Shown: one piece after another, positions 7,801 through 15,471 of the stretch
How the letters are laid out: the number at the start of each line of letters is the position of its first letter
Numbering within the stretch: position 1 is the stretch's first letter
Origin: LMDS01 sp039930465
Lineage (GTDB): Bacteria; Pseudomonadota; Gammaproteobacteria; Burkholderiales; Burkholderiaceae_C
Direction: 5' to 3'
NCBI GenBank assembly: GCA_039930465.1
Contig: JBDTTU010000010.1
Span: forward strand, 1-64,000
DNA length: 64,000 nt
Position numbers and translations under genes: made by a program
The notes under the pieces: model-generated
What the model was told of the DNA's origin: nothing
What the model saw: the letters and a program-made list of their open reading frames with translations, nothing else
Databases searched by the model: none

Positions 7801-10535
7801 AACGAACGCATCAGCTTGGCGATGTCGTCGAAGTGCAGGCCGGTGGTCGGCTCGTCGAACATGAACAGCGTGCCGCGCTTGGCGACTTTCTGGCCGCTCG
7901 CGCTACCGCTCTGCGACGCTTCCGCCAGAAAACCGGCCAGCTTCAAACGCTGCGCTTCACCGCCCGACAGCGTGGGCACCGGCTGGCCGAGCTTCACGTA
8001 TTCAAGGCCGACATCGACGATCGGCTGAAGCACGCGCAGCACCTCGCGGTCGTCACGGAAGAGTTGCACCGCTTCGCTGACGGTGAGCTCCAGCACATCG
8101 GCGACCGACAGGTCGCGGATCACGTCGCCGGGCAAACGCCGGTCGATCTTGATGTCGAGGATTTCGGCGCGGTAACGGCGGCCGTCGCAGTCGGGGCAGC
8201 GCAGGTACACGTCGCTGAGAAACTGCATCTCGACGTGCTCGAAGCCCGAGCCGCCGCAGGTCGCGCAGCGGCCATTGCCGGCGTTGAAGCTGAACATGCC
8301 GGGGCCGTAGCCGCGCTGCACGGCCAGCGGCGATTGTGCGAAGAGCTTGCGGATCTCGTCGAACGCGCCGACATAACTTGCCGGGTTGGAACGTGCGGTC
8401 TTGCCGATCGGCGACTGGTCGACGAACACGGCGTCGCTCAACCAGTCGGCGCCGAGCAGCGCGTCGTGCTCGCCCGGCGTTTCGGTCGCCTTGCCGAAGT
8501 GGCGCGCGAGCGCGGGGAACAGCACGTCCTGCATCAGCGTGCTCTTACCCGAGCCCGACACGCCGGTCACGCAGACGAGGTGCAGCAGCGGGAACTCGAC
8601 GGTCACGTCCTTCAGGTTGTGGTCGCGCGCGCCCTGCACGATGAGCTTCGGCGTGGCCTCGCTCATCAGGCGTTTGATGCCCATGCCCACGTGCTTGCGG
8701 CCGCCGAGGTAAGCGCCGGTCAGCGTGTCGGCGTCGCGAATCGCGTCGGGCGTGCCGTCGAACACGATGCTGCCGCCGCGCTCGCCCGGGCCGGGGCCCA
8801 TGTCGATCAGGCGGTCGGCGGCGAGCATCACCGCCGGGTCGTGTTCCACCACGACGAGCGTGTTGCCGGCATCACGCAGCCGGTGCATCGCCTCGATGAT
8901 GCGGTTCATGTCGCGCGGGTGCAGGCCGATGCTGGGCTCGTCGAGCACGAACATGGTGTTGACGAGCGAGGTGCCGAGCGCCGTCGTGAGGTTGATGCGC
9001 TGCACCTCGCCGCCACTGAGCGTGCGACTCTGGCGGTCGAGCGTGAGGTAGCCGATGCCGACGTCGCACAGGTATTTGAGGCGCGTTCGGATTTCGTCCT
9101 GCAGCAGCTTCAAGGCGTCGTCGAGCATCGTGCTCGGCAGCGTGAGCTGGTCGAAAAATCGGTGCAGGCGCTCGATCGGAATCAGCATCAGGTCGTGCAC
9201 TGTGAGACCCGGCAGCGCTTCGAGCTGTTCGCGCGACCAGCCCGTGCCCAGCGGGAGAAAGCGCTTCGCCGGTGCCAGCACCGCGTCGGCATCTTCCTTC
9301 GTGCCCAGGCGCCACAACAGCGATTCGGTCTTCAGCCGCGCGCCGCCGCACACGCCGCAAGGCGTGTAGGCGCGGTACTTCGACAAGAGCACGCGGATGT
9401 GCATCTTGTAGGCCTTGCTCTCCAGGTACTCGAAGAAGCGCTTCACGCCGTACCACTGCTTGTTCCACTTGCCGTTCCAGTTCGGCGAGCCGTTGATGAC
9501 CCAGCCACGCTGCGCATCGGTGAGCTGTGCCCAGGCGGTGTCGCGCGGAATGCCGGCCTCGCCGGCGTACTGCATCAGGTCGTCCTGATTCTCTTTCCAG
9601 GCCGGGGTCTGCAAGGTCTTGATCGCGCCCGAGCGCAAGGTCTTGCGCGGGTCGGGGATCACGAGGCCGTAGTCGACGCCGATCACGCGCCCGAAACCGC
9701 GGCAGGTTTCGCAGGCACCGTAGGCCGAGTTGAAGGAGAACAGCGCGGGTTGCGGGTCGGCGTAGCGCAGGTCGCTTTCGGGACAATGCAGCCCGGTGGA
9801 AAAACGCCACAACACCGGCTCGGCGTCTTCGGCGAGCACATAGACGTTGACACGCCCGCTGCCACGCTTGAGCGCCGTCTCGATCGCTTCGACCGCGCGG
9901 ATCTTCTCGGTGCCCTGGATGCGAAAACGATCGGCCACCACGTCGAGCAGCTTTCGCGGCCCGGTCGGCGAAGCCACCTCACGCTCGGCCTGCACGCGTG
10001 TGAAACCGCTCGCCGACAACCACTGCTGGACTTCTTCGGCGCTCGTGTTGCCGGGCAGCTCCACCGGGAAAGTGAGCACGAGGCGCGGGTCTCCCGCAGC
10101 CGTGCGCTGCATCAGCTCGGCGTAGATCGTCTCCGGAGAATCGTGGCGCACCGGCTGCGCGGTCTGCTTGTCGAAGAGCTGCGCGGCGCGCGCGAACAGC
10201 AGCTTCAGGTGGTCGTTCAGCTCGGTCATCGTGCCGACCGTGCTGCGCGAGCTGCGCACCGGGTTGGTCTGGTCGATGGCGATGGCGGGCGGCACGCCGT
10301 CGACGCGGTCGACGGCCGGCCGGTCCATGCGGTCGAGGAACTGGCGCGCGTAGGCGCTGAAGGTCTCTACATAGCGCCGCTGGCCTTCGGCATACAGCGT
10401 GTCGAACACCAGGCTCGACTTGCCCGAACCGCTCGGCCCGGTCACGACCGTCATCTCGCCGGTGCGGATGTCGAGATCGAGGTTTTTCAGGTTGTGCTGG
10501 CGAGCGCCGCGGATGCGGATGAGGCCGGAGGACAT
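4824..10535 (-). CDS. uvrA: Double-length UvrA (four ABC ATPase modules)
   Basis: A protein of 1903 residues, about twice the usual UvrA length (about 940). Four Walker A motifs are visible at about residues 33 (GPSGSGKS), 658, 1042 and 1593 (GVSGSGKST), and four LSGGE signatures at about 505, 856, 1427 and 1781. Zinc-type CxxC pairs accompany the modules (CGVCGGARL, CATCGGSGF, CPDCDGRRY, CPTCGTSY, CPDCAGTRL, CPGCEGQGM, CDVCHGARF). The layout is two complete UvrA copies in tandem in one open frame. UvrA scans DNA for bulky lesions and loads UvrB. ATG 10535 was chosen because MSSGLIRIRGARQHNLKNL is the normal UvrA N-terminus; upstream in-frame codons are not conserved. Long UvrA forms occur in Burkholderiales and other proteobacteria, usually beside a standard uvrA elsewhere. 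Confidence 0.95.
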   Translation of the reverse strand: MSSGLIRIRGARQHNLKNLDLDIRTGEMTVVTGPSGSGKSSLVFDTLYAEGQRRYVETFSAYARQFLDRMDRPAVDRVDGVPPAIAIDQTNPVRSSRSTVGTMTELNDHLKLLFARAAQLFDKQTAQPVRHDSPETIYAELMQRTAAGDPRLVLTFPVELPGNTSAEEVQQWLSASGFTRVQAEREVASPTGPRKLLDVVADRFRIQGTEKIRAVEAIETALKRGSGRVNVYVLAEDAEPVLWRFSTGLHCPESDLRYADPQPALFSFNSAYGACETCRGFGRVIGVDYGLVIPDPRKTLRSGAIKTLQTPAWKENQDDLMQYAGEAGIPRDTAWAQLTDAQRGWVINGSPNWNGKWNKQWYGVKRFFEYLESKAYKMHIRVLLSKYRAYTPCGVCGGARLKTESLLWRLGTKEDADAVLAPAKRFLPLGTGWSREQLEALPGLTVHDLMLIPIERLHRFFDQLTLPSTMLDDALKLLQDEIRTRLKYLCDVGIGYLTLDRQSRTLSGGEVQRINLTTALGTSLVNTMFVLDEPSIGLHPRDMNRIIEAMHRLRDAGNTLVVVEHDPAVMLAADRLIDMGPGPGERGGSIVFDGTPDAIRDADTLTGAYLGGRKHVGMGIKRLMSEATPKLIVQGARDHNLKDVTVEFPLLHLVCVTGVSGSGKSTLMQDVLFPALARHFGKATETPGEHDALLGADWLSDAVFVDQSPIGKTARSNPASYVGAFDEIRKLFAQSPLAVQRGYGPGMFSFNAGNGRCATCGGSGFEHVEMQFLSDVYLRCPDCDGRRYRAEILDIKIDRRLPGDVIRDLSVADVLELTVSEAVQLFRDDREVLRVLQPIVDVGLEYVKLGQPVPTLSGGEAQRLKLAGFLAEASQSGSASGQKVAKRGTLFMFDEPTTGLHFDDIAKLMRSFRKLLDAGHSLIVIEHNLDVIRAADWLIDLGPEGGDAGGLIVCTGTPEEVKRHPTSHTGKALADYDISMGLDGHKVEEGRPLQYLLKAARDERRASEEVIRIVNAREHNLKSLDVSIPRGKFTVVTGVSGSGKSTLAFDILFNEGQRRYLESLNAYARSIVQPAGRPEVDAVYGIPPTVAIEQRLSRGGRKSTVATTTEVWHFLRLLYVKLGLQHCVKDGSPVKPQSAESIAAQLLRDHKGEHVGLLAPLVVNRKGLYTDLAKWAKGRGHTHLRVDGEFIKVDPWPRLDRFKEHTLELPVGDIVVSADDEAALRELLARTLELGKGVMHLLSPLDGLKGAMLTDGSTAGIGSVKVFSTKRACPTCGTSYAELDPRMFSYNSKHGWCTTCVGTGLALTREQRKAYDDSVRDDDNRGQEQSFPSEEKDVEGLIDAPCPDCAGTRLNPASRLVTFDAHSITAIGQWSVTDSRAWVESLKLFGRDAEIARDVVSEIKSRLEFLEEVGLGYLTLDRAAPTLSGGEAQRIRLAAQLGSNLQGVCYVLDEPTIGLHPRDNQVLLNALQTLSDKGNTLVVVEHDEDTIRRADHIIDIGPGAGKRGGTLVAEGSAADLARNADSVTGRFLANPLVHPLQTRRFVEPVTAATVRKEGEGNRLLTIRGASLHNLQDVTVDVPLKRLVAVTGVSGSGKSTLARDVLLANLQFINTRGGKPNWQGCDAIDGWGFIDRVLEVDQTPIGKTPRSCPATYIGFWDTIRKLFADTLEARARGYAPARFSFNTGEGRCPGCEGQGMRTIEMSFLPDVKVACDVCHGARFNAETLAVSWRGKSIGDVLKMEVDEAVDFFASMPNISHPLKLLKDVGLGYLTLGQPSPTLSGGEAQRIKLVTELSKVRDDVGRRGNKAPHTLYVLDEPTVGLHMADVERLIRVLHRLVDAGHSVVVIEHDLDVIAEADWVIDLGPEGGVKGGAVVAGSTPEALVKCKASHTGAALRPVLARG

Positions 10536-10696
10536 GCGGTGCTTTCTGGGCCGGAAACGCGGCGAAGCCGAAGATTCTAGAGAGTGCGGAACAAAGTCGC
10601 TTTTGCGGGCACCGGATGCACTTCTGCTTACGCTTTTGGCGCCCAGACCGACACCACAATCCGGGTCGCGCACGCCGTGCGTGGCAGGAGACAACG

Positions 10697-11812
10697 ATGC
10701 TGAAGACTCCCTGGTTTCGCCTGATCGCGGTGGTGCTGGCCGCCACACTGGGCGGCCCTCTGGCCCACGCCCAGATCCTCATCGGGCAGACAGCAGGTTT
10801 CACCGGCACGGTGGCTTCTTCGGTGAAAGAAGCAACCGACGGTGCGAAGCTGTACTTCGACGCGGTGAACGCACGCGGCGGCATCAACGGCCAGAAGATC
10901 GAGCTGATTTCGCTCGACGACAAGTTCAACCCGAAGCTCACGGTCGAAAACGCGAAGAAGTTGATCGACCAGGGCGTGGTCAGCCTGTTCCTGAACCGCG
11001 GCACGCCGAACACCCAGGCACTGATGCCCTTGTTGAACGAAGCCAAGGTGCCGCTGGTCGGCCCGTCGACTGGCGCGATGGTGTTGCACGAGCCGGTGCA
11101 CCCGTGGATCTTCAACGTGCGCGCCGCCTACCAGCGCGAAGCCGAGCGGGCGGTGGCGCACCTCTCGTCCGTGGCCGTCACGCGCATGGCGATCGTGCAG
11201 GTCGACGACAGTTTTGGCGCCGACGCGGCCGTGGGCCTGCTCAAAGGCCTGAAAAACGCGAAGCTCGAACCGGTGGCCTACGAAAAATACGACCGCGCCA
11301 AGCCCGACTTCGGGCCGATCATTCCGAAGATCGTCAAAGGTGATCCGCAGGCCGTCGTTTTCATCGGCTCGGGTACGGCCGTCGTCGACGCCATGAAGGC
11401 GCTGCGCGCCGCGGGCTCGCGCGCACAGATGGTGACCTTGTCGAACAACGCCTCGGCCGGCTTCGTGAAGGCGCTCGGCGATCTGGCGCACGGCACGATC
11501 GTCAGCCAGGTCTATCCGTCGGTACGCTCGGTCGGGCTGCCGATCGTGAAAGAAGCCTCCGATCTGGCCAAAGCCAAGGGAATCGAGCTCACGCCGGCCG
11601 GTCTCGAAGGTTTTGCCGCCGCCAAGGTGCTGGTAGAAGGCTTGCGCCGTGCCGGCAAGGACGTGACGCGCGCCGGCCTGAAGAAGGCCCTGGAAACTTT
11701 CAACCACGTCAACATCGGCGGGCTGGAGCTGAGCTACAGCCCGACCAGCCACACCGGGCTCGACTACTCCGACCTGTCGATCATCGGCCCCGAAGGCAAG
11801 TTCCGGCGCTGA
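10697..11812 (+). CDS. Leu/Ile/Val-type ABC periplasmic binding protein (orphan)
   Basis: A protein of 371 residues. ATG 10697 follows AGGAG by 7 bases. A Sec signal peptide ends near GPLAHA-Q. The mature part begins ILIGQTAGFTGTVASSVKEA and is a type I periplasmic ligand-binding fold (Peripla_BP_6 group, like LivK). These proteins capture branched-chain amino acids, amides, aromatics or related acids for an ABC importer. No permease or ATPase gene is adjacent: uvrA lies upstream in divergent orientation and the next gene is convergent, so it must serve transporter parts encoded elsewhere or have a sensory role. The ligand cannot be read from the sequence. Confidence 0.85.
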   Translation: MLKTPWFRLIAVVLAATLGGPLAHAQILIGQTAGFTGTVASSVKEATDGAKLYFDAVNARGGINGQKIELISLDDKFNPKLTVENAKKLIDQGVVSLFLNRGTPNTQALMPLLNEAKVPLVGPSTGAMVLHEPVHPWIFNVRAAYQREAERAVAHLSSVAVTRMAIVQVDDSFGADAAVGLLKGLKNAKLEPVAYEKYDRAKPDFGPIIPKIVKGDPQAVVFIGSGTAVVDAMKALRAAGSRAQMVTLSNNASAGFVKALGDLAHGTIVSQVYPSVRSVGLPIVKEASDLAKAKGIELTPAGLEGFAAAKVLVEGLRRAGKDVTRAGLKKALETFNHVNIGGLELSYSPTSHTGLDYSDLSIIGPEGKFRR

Positions 11813-11836
11813 GCGGCCAGGTGGGCCGGCGGCTGT

Positions 11837-12529
11837 TCACTTCGCGCCGGCTTTCAGCAAGATGCTGACCATCTCGTTGTAGCCACGCCCCTGCGCCAGC
11901 GCGAGCGGCGTGCGCCCTTCGCGGTCGGCCAGGCGCGTGCTTGCGCCGGCGTCGACCAGCGCGCGCAGCGTGGCCACGTGGCGCGGCCCGCCGTCGCCGA
12001 GCACGATCGATTCGATCAGCGCCGTCCAGTGCAGGTTGTTCACAAGGTCGAGCGGCGCGCCGCCCCGGATGAGCTGGCGCACCACGCCGTCGTGGCCCAG
12101 GTGCGCCGCGGCGATCAGCGCGGTGCCGTCGTACCGGCTGGTGACGAGCTTCGCGCTCGCGCCCGCCGCCAGCAGCACCCGCAAGGCTTCTTCGTCGTCG
12201 GCCACCGAGGCGATCGTGACCGCGTCGTAGCGGTCGTTGTCGAGCGCACCGAGTTCGGCGCCGGCTTTGGCCAGCGCGCGGATCACTTCGCGCTGCTTCG
12301 CGAACGTGGCCACGTGCAGCGGCGTTCGGCCGTTCGCGTCGCGCATTTCGACCGCAGCGCGAGAAGCGGCCAGGCGCTGCACCTGAGCGAGGTCGCCCTG
12401 CTGCGCTGCGGCGTGCAGGCCCGTGAAGCGCGCAATCTCGGCCGCACCGGGCGCAACCTGCGCCTCTGCGGGCGCTCCCAGGAGCGCGCCTGCCAGGCAA
12501 GCAACGAGCGCTGTGTGGTGATCGTTCAT
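11837..12529 (-). CDS. Exported ankyrin-repeat protein
   Basis: A protein of 230 residues with an N-terminal signal-like segment (ALVACLAGALLGAPAEAQ) and about five ankyrin repeats recognisable by TPLH, AALIAAAHLGH and GRTPLALAQGRGY elements, the last ending VSILLKAGAK. Ankyrin repeats bind other proteins and have no catalysis. The predicted location is the periplasm. The start lies 7 bases after the stop of the lipase-like gene, so the two are almost certainly co-transcribed, which suggests it binds, stabilises or inhibits that exported hydrolase (inference). Confidence 0.85.
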   Translation of the reverse strand: MNDHHTALVACLAGALLGAPAEAQVAPGAAEIARFTGLHAAAQQGDLAQVQRLAASRAAVEMRDANGRTPLHVATFAKQREVIRALAKAGAELGALDNDRYDAVTIASVADDEEALRVLLAAGASAKLVTSRYDGTALIAAAHLGHDGVVRQLIRGGAPLDLVNNLHWTALIESIVLGDGGPRHVATLRALVDAGASTRLADREGRTPLALAQGRGYNEMVSILLKAGAK

Positions 12530-12536
12530 GGCGCGC

Positions 12537-13514
12537 TCACCAGCGGCGGTGCGGCCGCTTCGTCAGAAAATCGTACGTCGCTTGCCAGGTCTCGGGCGAA
12601 TTGAGGATGCCGAGGTGCGAGGTGCCGAGCACCGTGTCGTAGACACCCTGCCCGCTGAGCTTCAGTTCGTCGGCACCTTGCAGCCGCGCACTCTTCGAGA
12701 AGTCGGTCGGGCGGCCGAACGAGTCTTCAGCCGGCACAGGCGCGATGAATCCGTCCTGGATCGGGAAGTAGACGAAGCTCTTGTCGGCGTTGCGGATCAC
12801 GAGCACCTGCGTCGGCGACGGCGTGTCGTCGCCGCGATTCAGGCGCTTCAGGAAAGGCGTGTCGGGCGAACCCAGTTCTTTGCAGATTTCGCTGTTGGGC
12901 GTGAACCCGCCTGCAGCCGCTGCCTGGAAGTAATTCGCCGGGTTCGGCGAGCAGTTGATGATGCCGTGATTGGGCCCGTCGATCGCGACCAGCCGGCGCA
13001 CCTGGCGGTAGGCGTTCTCCTGGCGCATCCACTCACGCGCGAGCGGCACGCCCAGGCTGTGGGCGACGATGTCGACCTCTTTCGCGCCGGTGTAGGCGAG
13101 CACGGCCTGCACGAACCGGCTCAGGTCGGGCACGTTGGCGACCACGGTGTGGGCGATGCGCGAGCGGGGGGTCTGGTCGGCGCCGAGATCGCACTGGTCG
13201 CCCTGGTAGCCGAGACCCCAGAGTTCGCTGGTGGCGTAGCCACGATCTGCCAGGTTCTGCGCGAGCGCCTGCATGCGTCCGAGCGGGTTGCAGGCGGTCG
13301 GGAACGGCGTGTCGTTGTTGCCGTGCAGAAAGATCACCGGTGTGTGCACCACCGGCCCGGCGGCGCCGAAGCCGATCACGGGCTTGCCGAGCGAGGTGTC
13401 TTCGATCACGGGAAAGTCGGCCGGCAAGGTGTTGCCGACAACGCCCGCAGCGTGCGCTGCGCCGAACGTGGCGGCGGCCAGCAGCGCTGAAAGAATCCGC
13501 ATCGGTTTTTTCAT
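12537..13514 (-). CDS. Exported lipase/PhaZ7-like polyester hydrolase
   Basis: A protein of 325 residues; ATG 13514 follows AGGAGA by 6 bases. Signal peptide ending near AAHAA. The mature part has the oxyanion loop PVIFLHGNND, a YATSELWGLGY strand, and the nucleophile elbow VDIVAHSLG (AHSxG, typical of Bacillus-type/class 2 lipases and PhaZ7-type poly-3-hydroxybutyrate depolymerases). A late Asp (NADKS or PIQDGF) and the His in GTSHLGIL complete a plausible triad. Local likeness to PhaZ7 includes the HGN motif, RGY...LWG segment and YTGAKEVDIVAHS segment. The substrate may be triglyceride, short-chain ester or polyester. It lies 37 bases after the cytoplasmic hydrolase gene and immediately before the ankyrin gene. 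Confidence 0.83.
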   Translation of the reverse strand: MKKPMRILSALLAAATFGAAHAAGVVGNTLPADFPVIEDTSLGKPVIGFGAAGPVVHTPVIFLHGNNDTPFPTACNPLGRMQALAQNLADRGYATSELWGLGYQGDQCDLGADQTPRSRIAHTVVANVPDLSRFVQAVLAYTGAKEVDIVAHSLGVPLAREWMRQENAYRQVRRLVAIDGPNHGIINCSPNPANYFQAAAAGGFTPNSEICKELGSPDTPFLKRLNRGDDTPSPTQVLVIRNADKSFVYFPIQDGFIAPVPAEDSFGRPTDFSKSARLQGADELKLSGQGVYDTVLGTSHLGILNSPETWQATYDFLTKRPHRRW

Positions 13515-13551
13515 CTCGGGTCTCCTCTGGGTGGTTGGCAAGGCCCGGCAG

Positions 13552-14388
13552 TCAGCCGGCGAAGAATCTTTCGACCAGCGCGTACTGCGCCGGCGTGTTG
13601 AGCGCAGGCGCGTGGCCGCAGCCTGCGATCTCGACCACCACGGCCTGCGGGCCGCGCTGGCGCATCTGCTCGGCCGTGCCCTGCAGCAGCAGGTCGGAGC
13701 TTTCGCCGCGCAAGCACAGCACCGGAATGTCGAGGCTGTCCCACTCGTTCCACAGCAGGTAGTCGTTGTCGTGGTGACTGAACTGCATCACCATGGCCGG
13801 GTCGTAGTGAGGCGTCACGCGGCCGTCGGGCAGGCGGCGCGTCGACGTTTCGGTGAGGCGCCGCCACTGCGCGTCGCTGAGCCAGCCATAGGGTTTGTAG
13901 ATGGTGCGGAAGTACTGCTCGAGTTCGGTGACGCTCGCGAACGCGGCCGGGCTGCCGGCGTAACCGCGGATGCGCGCGATCGCGGCATCGGCGATCTGCG
14001 GCCCGCTGTCGTTCAGGATCAGGCGCCGCACCCGCCCGCGCAGCTTCGTTGCCGCCGCCACCAGGCCGATAGCGCCGCCCATCGAGGTACCGATCCAATG
14101 GAACTGCTGCAGGCCGAGCTGATCGACGAGCGACATCGCCTGCTGCACGTAGAAGGCCAGGCAGTACTCTTTCTCGGGCTCGGGGCTCCACTCGCTCAGG
14201 CCGCGGCCGAGGGTGTCGGGGCAGATCACGCGGTAACGCTGGGCGAGGTGCCCGGCCACGTCGTCCATGTCGCGGCAGGTGCGCGCCAGGCCGTGCCAGG
14301 CGATCACGGTGTCGCTGTTCTGCGCGCCCCACTCGGTGTAGTGCAGTTCGCGCCCGGCACAGCGCAGGTAGTGCGAGGTGAAGCTCAC
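13552..14388 (-). CDS. Cytoplasmic alpha/beta hydrolase
   Basis: A protein of 278 residues without a signal peptide. Canonical alpha/beta hydrolase parts are seen: oxyanion HG in IAWHGLART, CPDTLGRGLSEWS after strand 4, nucleophile elbow GTSMGGAIG, an acid strand PVLCLRGESSDLL and the catalytic His in GCGHAPALN. The GTG start at 14388 overlaps the livM stop (GTGA) with a GAGGAAAG ribosome site inside livM, so it is translationally coupled to the transporter. Inference: it hydrolyses an ester or lactone brought in by that transporter. The exact substrate is unknown. Confidence 0.85.
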   Translation of the reverse strand: MSFTSHYLRCAGRELHYTEWGAQNSDTVIAWHGLARTCRDMDDVAGHLAQRYRVICPDTLGRGLSEWSPEPEKEYCLAFYVQQAMSLVDQLGLQQFHWIGTSMGGAIGLVAAATKLRGRVRRLILNDSGPQIADAAIARIRGYAGSPAAFASVTELEQYFRTIYKPYGWLSDAQWRRLTETSTRRLPDGRVTPHYDPAMVMQFSHHDNDYLLWNEWDSLDIPVLCLRGESSDLLLQGTAEQMRQRGPQAVVVEIAGCGHAPALNTPAQYALVERFFAG

Positions 14389-15461
14389 GCTGCTTTCCTC
14401 TTCGCGCCGAAGGCACGCAGCCGCCCGACCACGCCGGCCGGGAAATGGTAGACCGACAGCACGAACAGGATGCCGAGCCACAACAACCAGCGGTCGGGTG
14501 AGATCAGTTGCGACAGCACCGGCACGCCCTCCACGGCCGAGGCGCCGAGCTTCATCAAGTCTTGCAGGTAACTCTGCGCCAACACGAACAGCACGCTGCC
14601 GATCACCGCGCCGTAGATGGTGCCCATGCCGCCGATCACCACGATCAAGAGCACGTCGAGCATGATCTCGAACGAGAGCGAGGTGTCGGGCCCGTTGTAG
14701 CGCAACCAGAGCGCGAGCATGCAACCGGCCAGCGTGGCGAACAGGGCCGAGAGCACGTTGCTCAGGGTTCGGTAGACGACGGTGCGGTAGCCGATCGCCT
14801 CGGCGCGAAAGTCGTTTTCGCGGATCGCCTGCAGCACGCGCCCGAAGGGTGAGTTGACGATGCGCAACAGCAGCAGCACGAGCACGAGCGCGCTGAAGAA
14901 CAGCACGTAGTAGGTCAGCAAACGGCCGTCGATTTCCACACCGAACAGCGTGTCTTCGAGGTACATCGTGGCCGGTCGCAGTGCTTCGGGCAGCTTGAAG
15001 GTCAGGCCGTCTTCGCCGCCGGTGAAGTCCGACAGCTGCGACGCGAGCGTGAGAAAGGCCGACGCGACCGCGAGCGTGATCATCGCGAAGAAGATCGCCT
15101 TCACGCGCAGGCTGAAGAGGCCGATCAGCAGCGACAGCAGCAGCGACACGACAAGCGCCACCGCGACGCCGATCGCAAGCGACCCCCAGGTCGGCCCGAG
15201 CCGCGCGCTGGCAATCGACACGCCGTAGGCACCGATGCCGAAGAACATGGTGTGCGCGAAGCTCACGATGCCGGTGTAGCCGAGCAGCAGGTCGAAGCTC
15301 GCGACCAAGACGATGAAGACGACGATCTTCGCCGCGACGTTCAGCGCCTTGGTGCCGGGGAACAGGAAGGGCGCGAGTGCCAGGCCGAGCAGGCAGGCGA
15401 CGAGCAGCAGCGCCAGCCAGCGGTTGCGCGGCAGGTCGTGTGAGAGAAGTCGGTTGAGCAT
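14385..15461 (-). CDS. livM: Branched-chain-type ABC importer permease, LivM-like
   Basis: A protein of 358 residues with about 8-10 hydrophobic helices. The LivM family core is present: LLLGYTGIVSFAHTMFFGIGAYG, then the cytoplasmic coupling loop containing AIRENDFRAEAIGY (contacts the ATPase), and VVIGGMGTIYGAVIGS near the end. It forms the membrane channel with LivH. The start lies 10 bases after the livH stop and the end overlaps the hydrolase gene. It is part of one minus-strand operon livK-G-F-H-M-hydrolase. Confidence 0.92.
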   Translation of the reverse strand: MLNRLLSHDLPRNRWLALLLVACLLGLALAPFLFPGTKALNVAAKIVVFIVLVASFDLLLGYTGIVSFAHTMFFGIGAYGVSIASARLGPTWGSLAIGVAVALVVSLLLSLLIGLFSLRVKAIFFAMITLAVASAFLTLASQLSDFTGGEDGLTFKLPEALRPATMYLEDTLFGVEIDGRLLTYYVLFFSALVLVLLLLRIVNSPFGRVLQAIRENDFRAEAIGYRTVVYRTLSNVLSALFATLAGCMLALWLRYNGPDTSLSFEIMLDVLLIVVIGGMGTIYGAVIGSVLFVLAQSYLQDLMKLGASAVEGVPVLSQLISPDRWLLWLGILFVLSVYHFPAGVVGRLRAFGAKRKAA

Positions 15462-15471
15462 CGTCCGGCTT

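Noticed and set aside
5670..10580. A 1636-codon open frame antisense to uvrA
   Set aside because: In very GC-rich DNA the frame opposite codon position 3 stays open; its translation has the skewed Ala/Arg/Val/His composition of a shadow and no known motif, while uvrA on the other strand is unmistakable.
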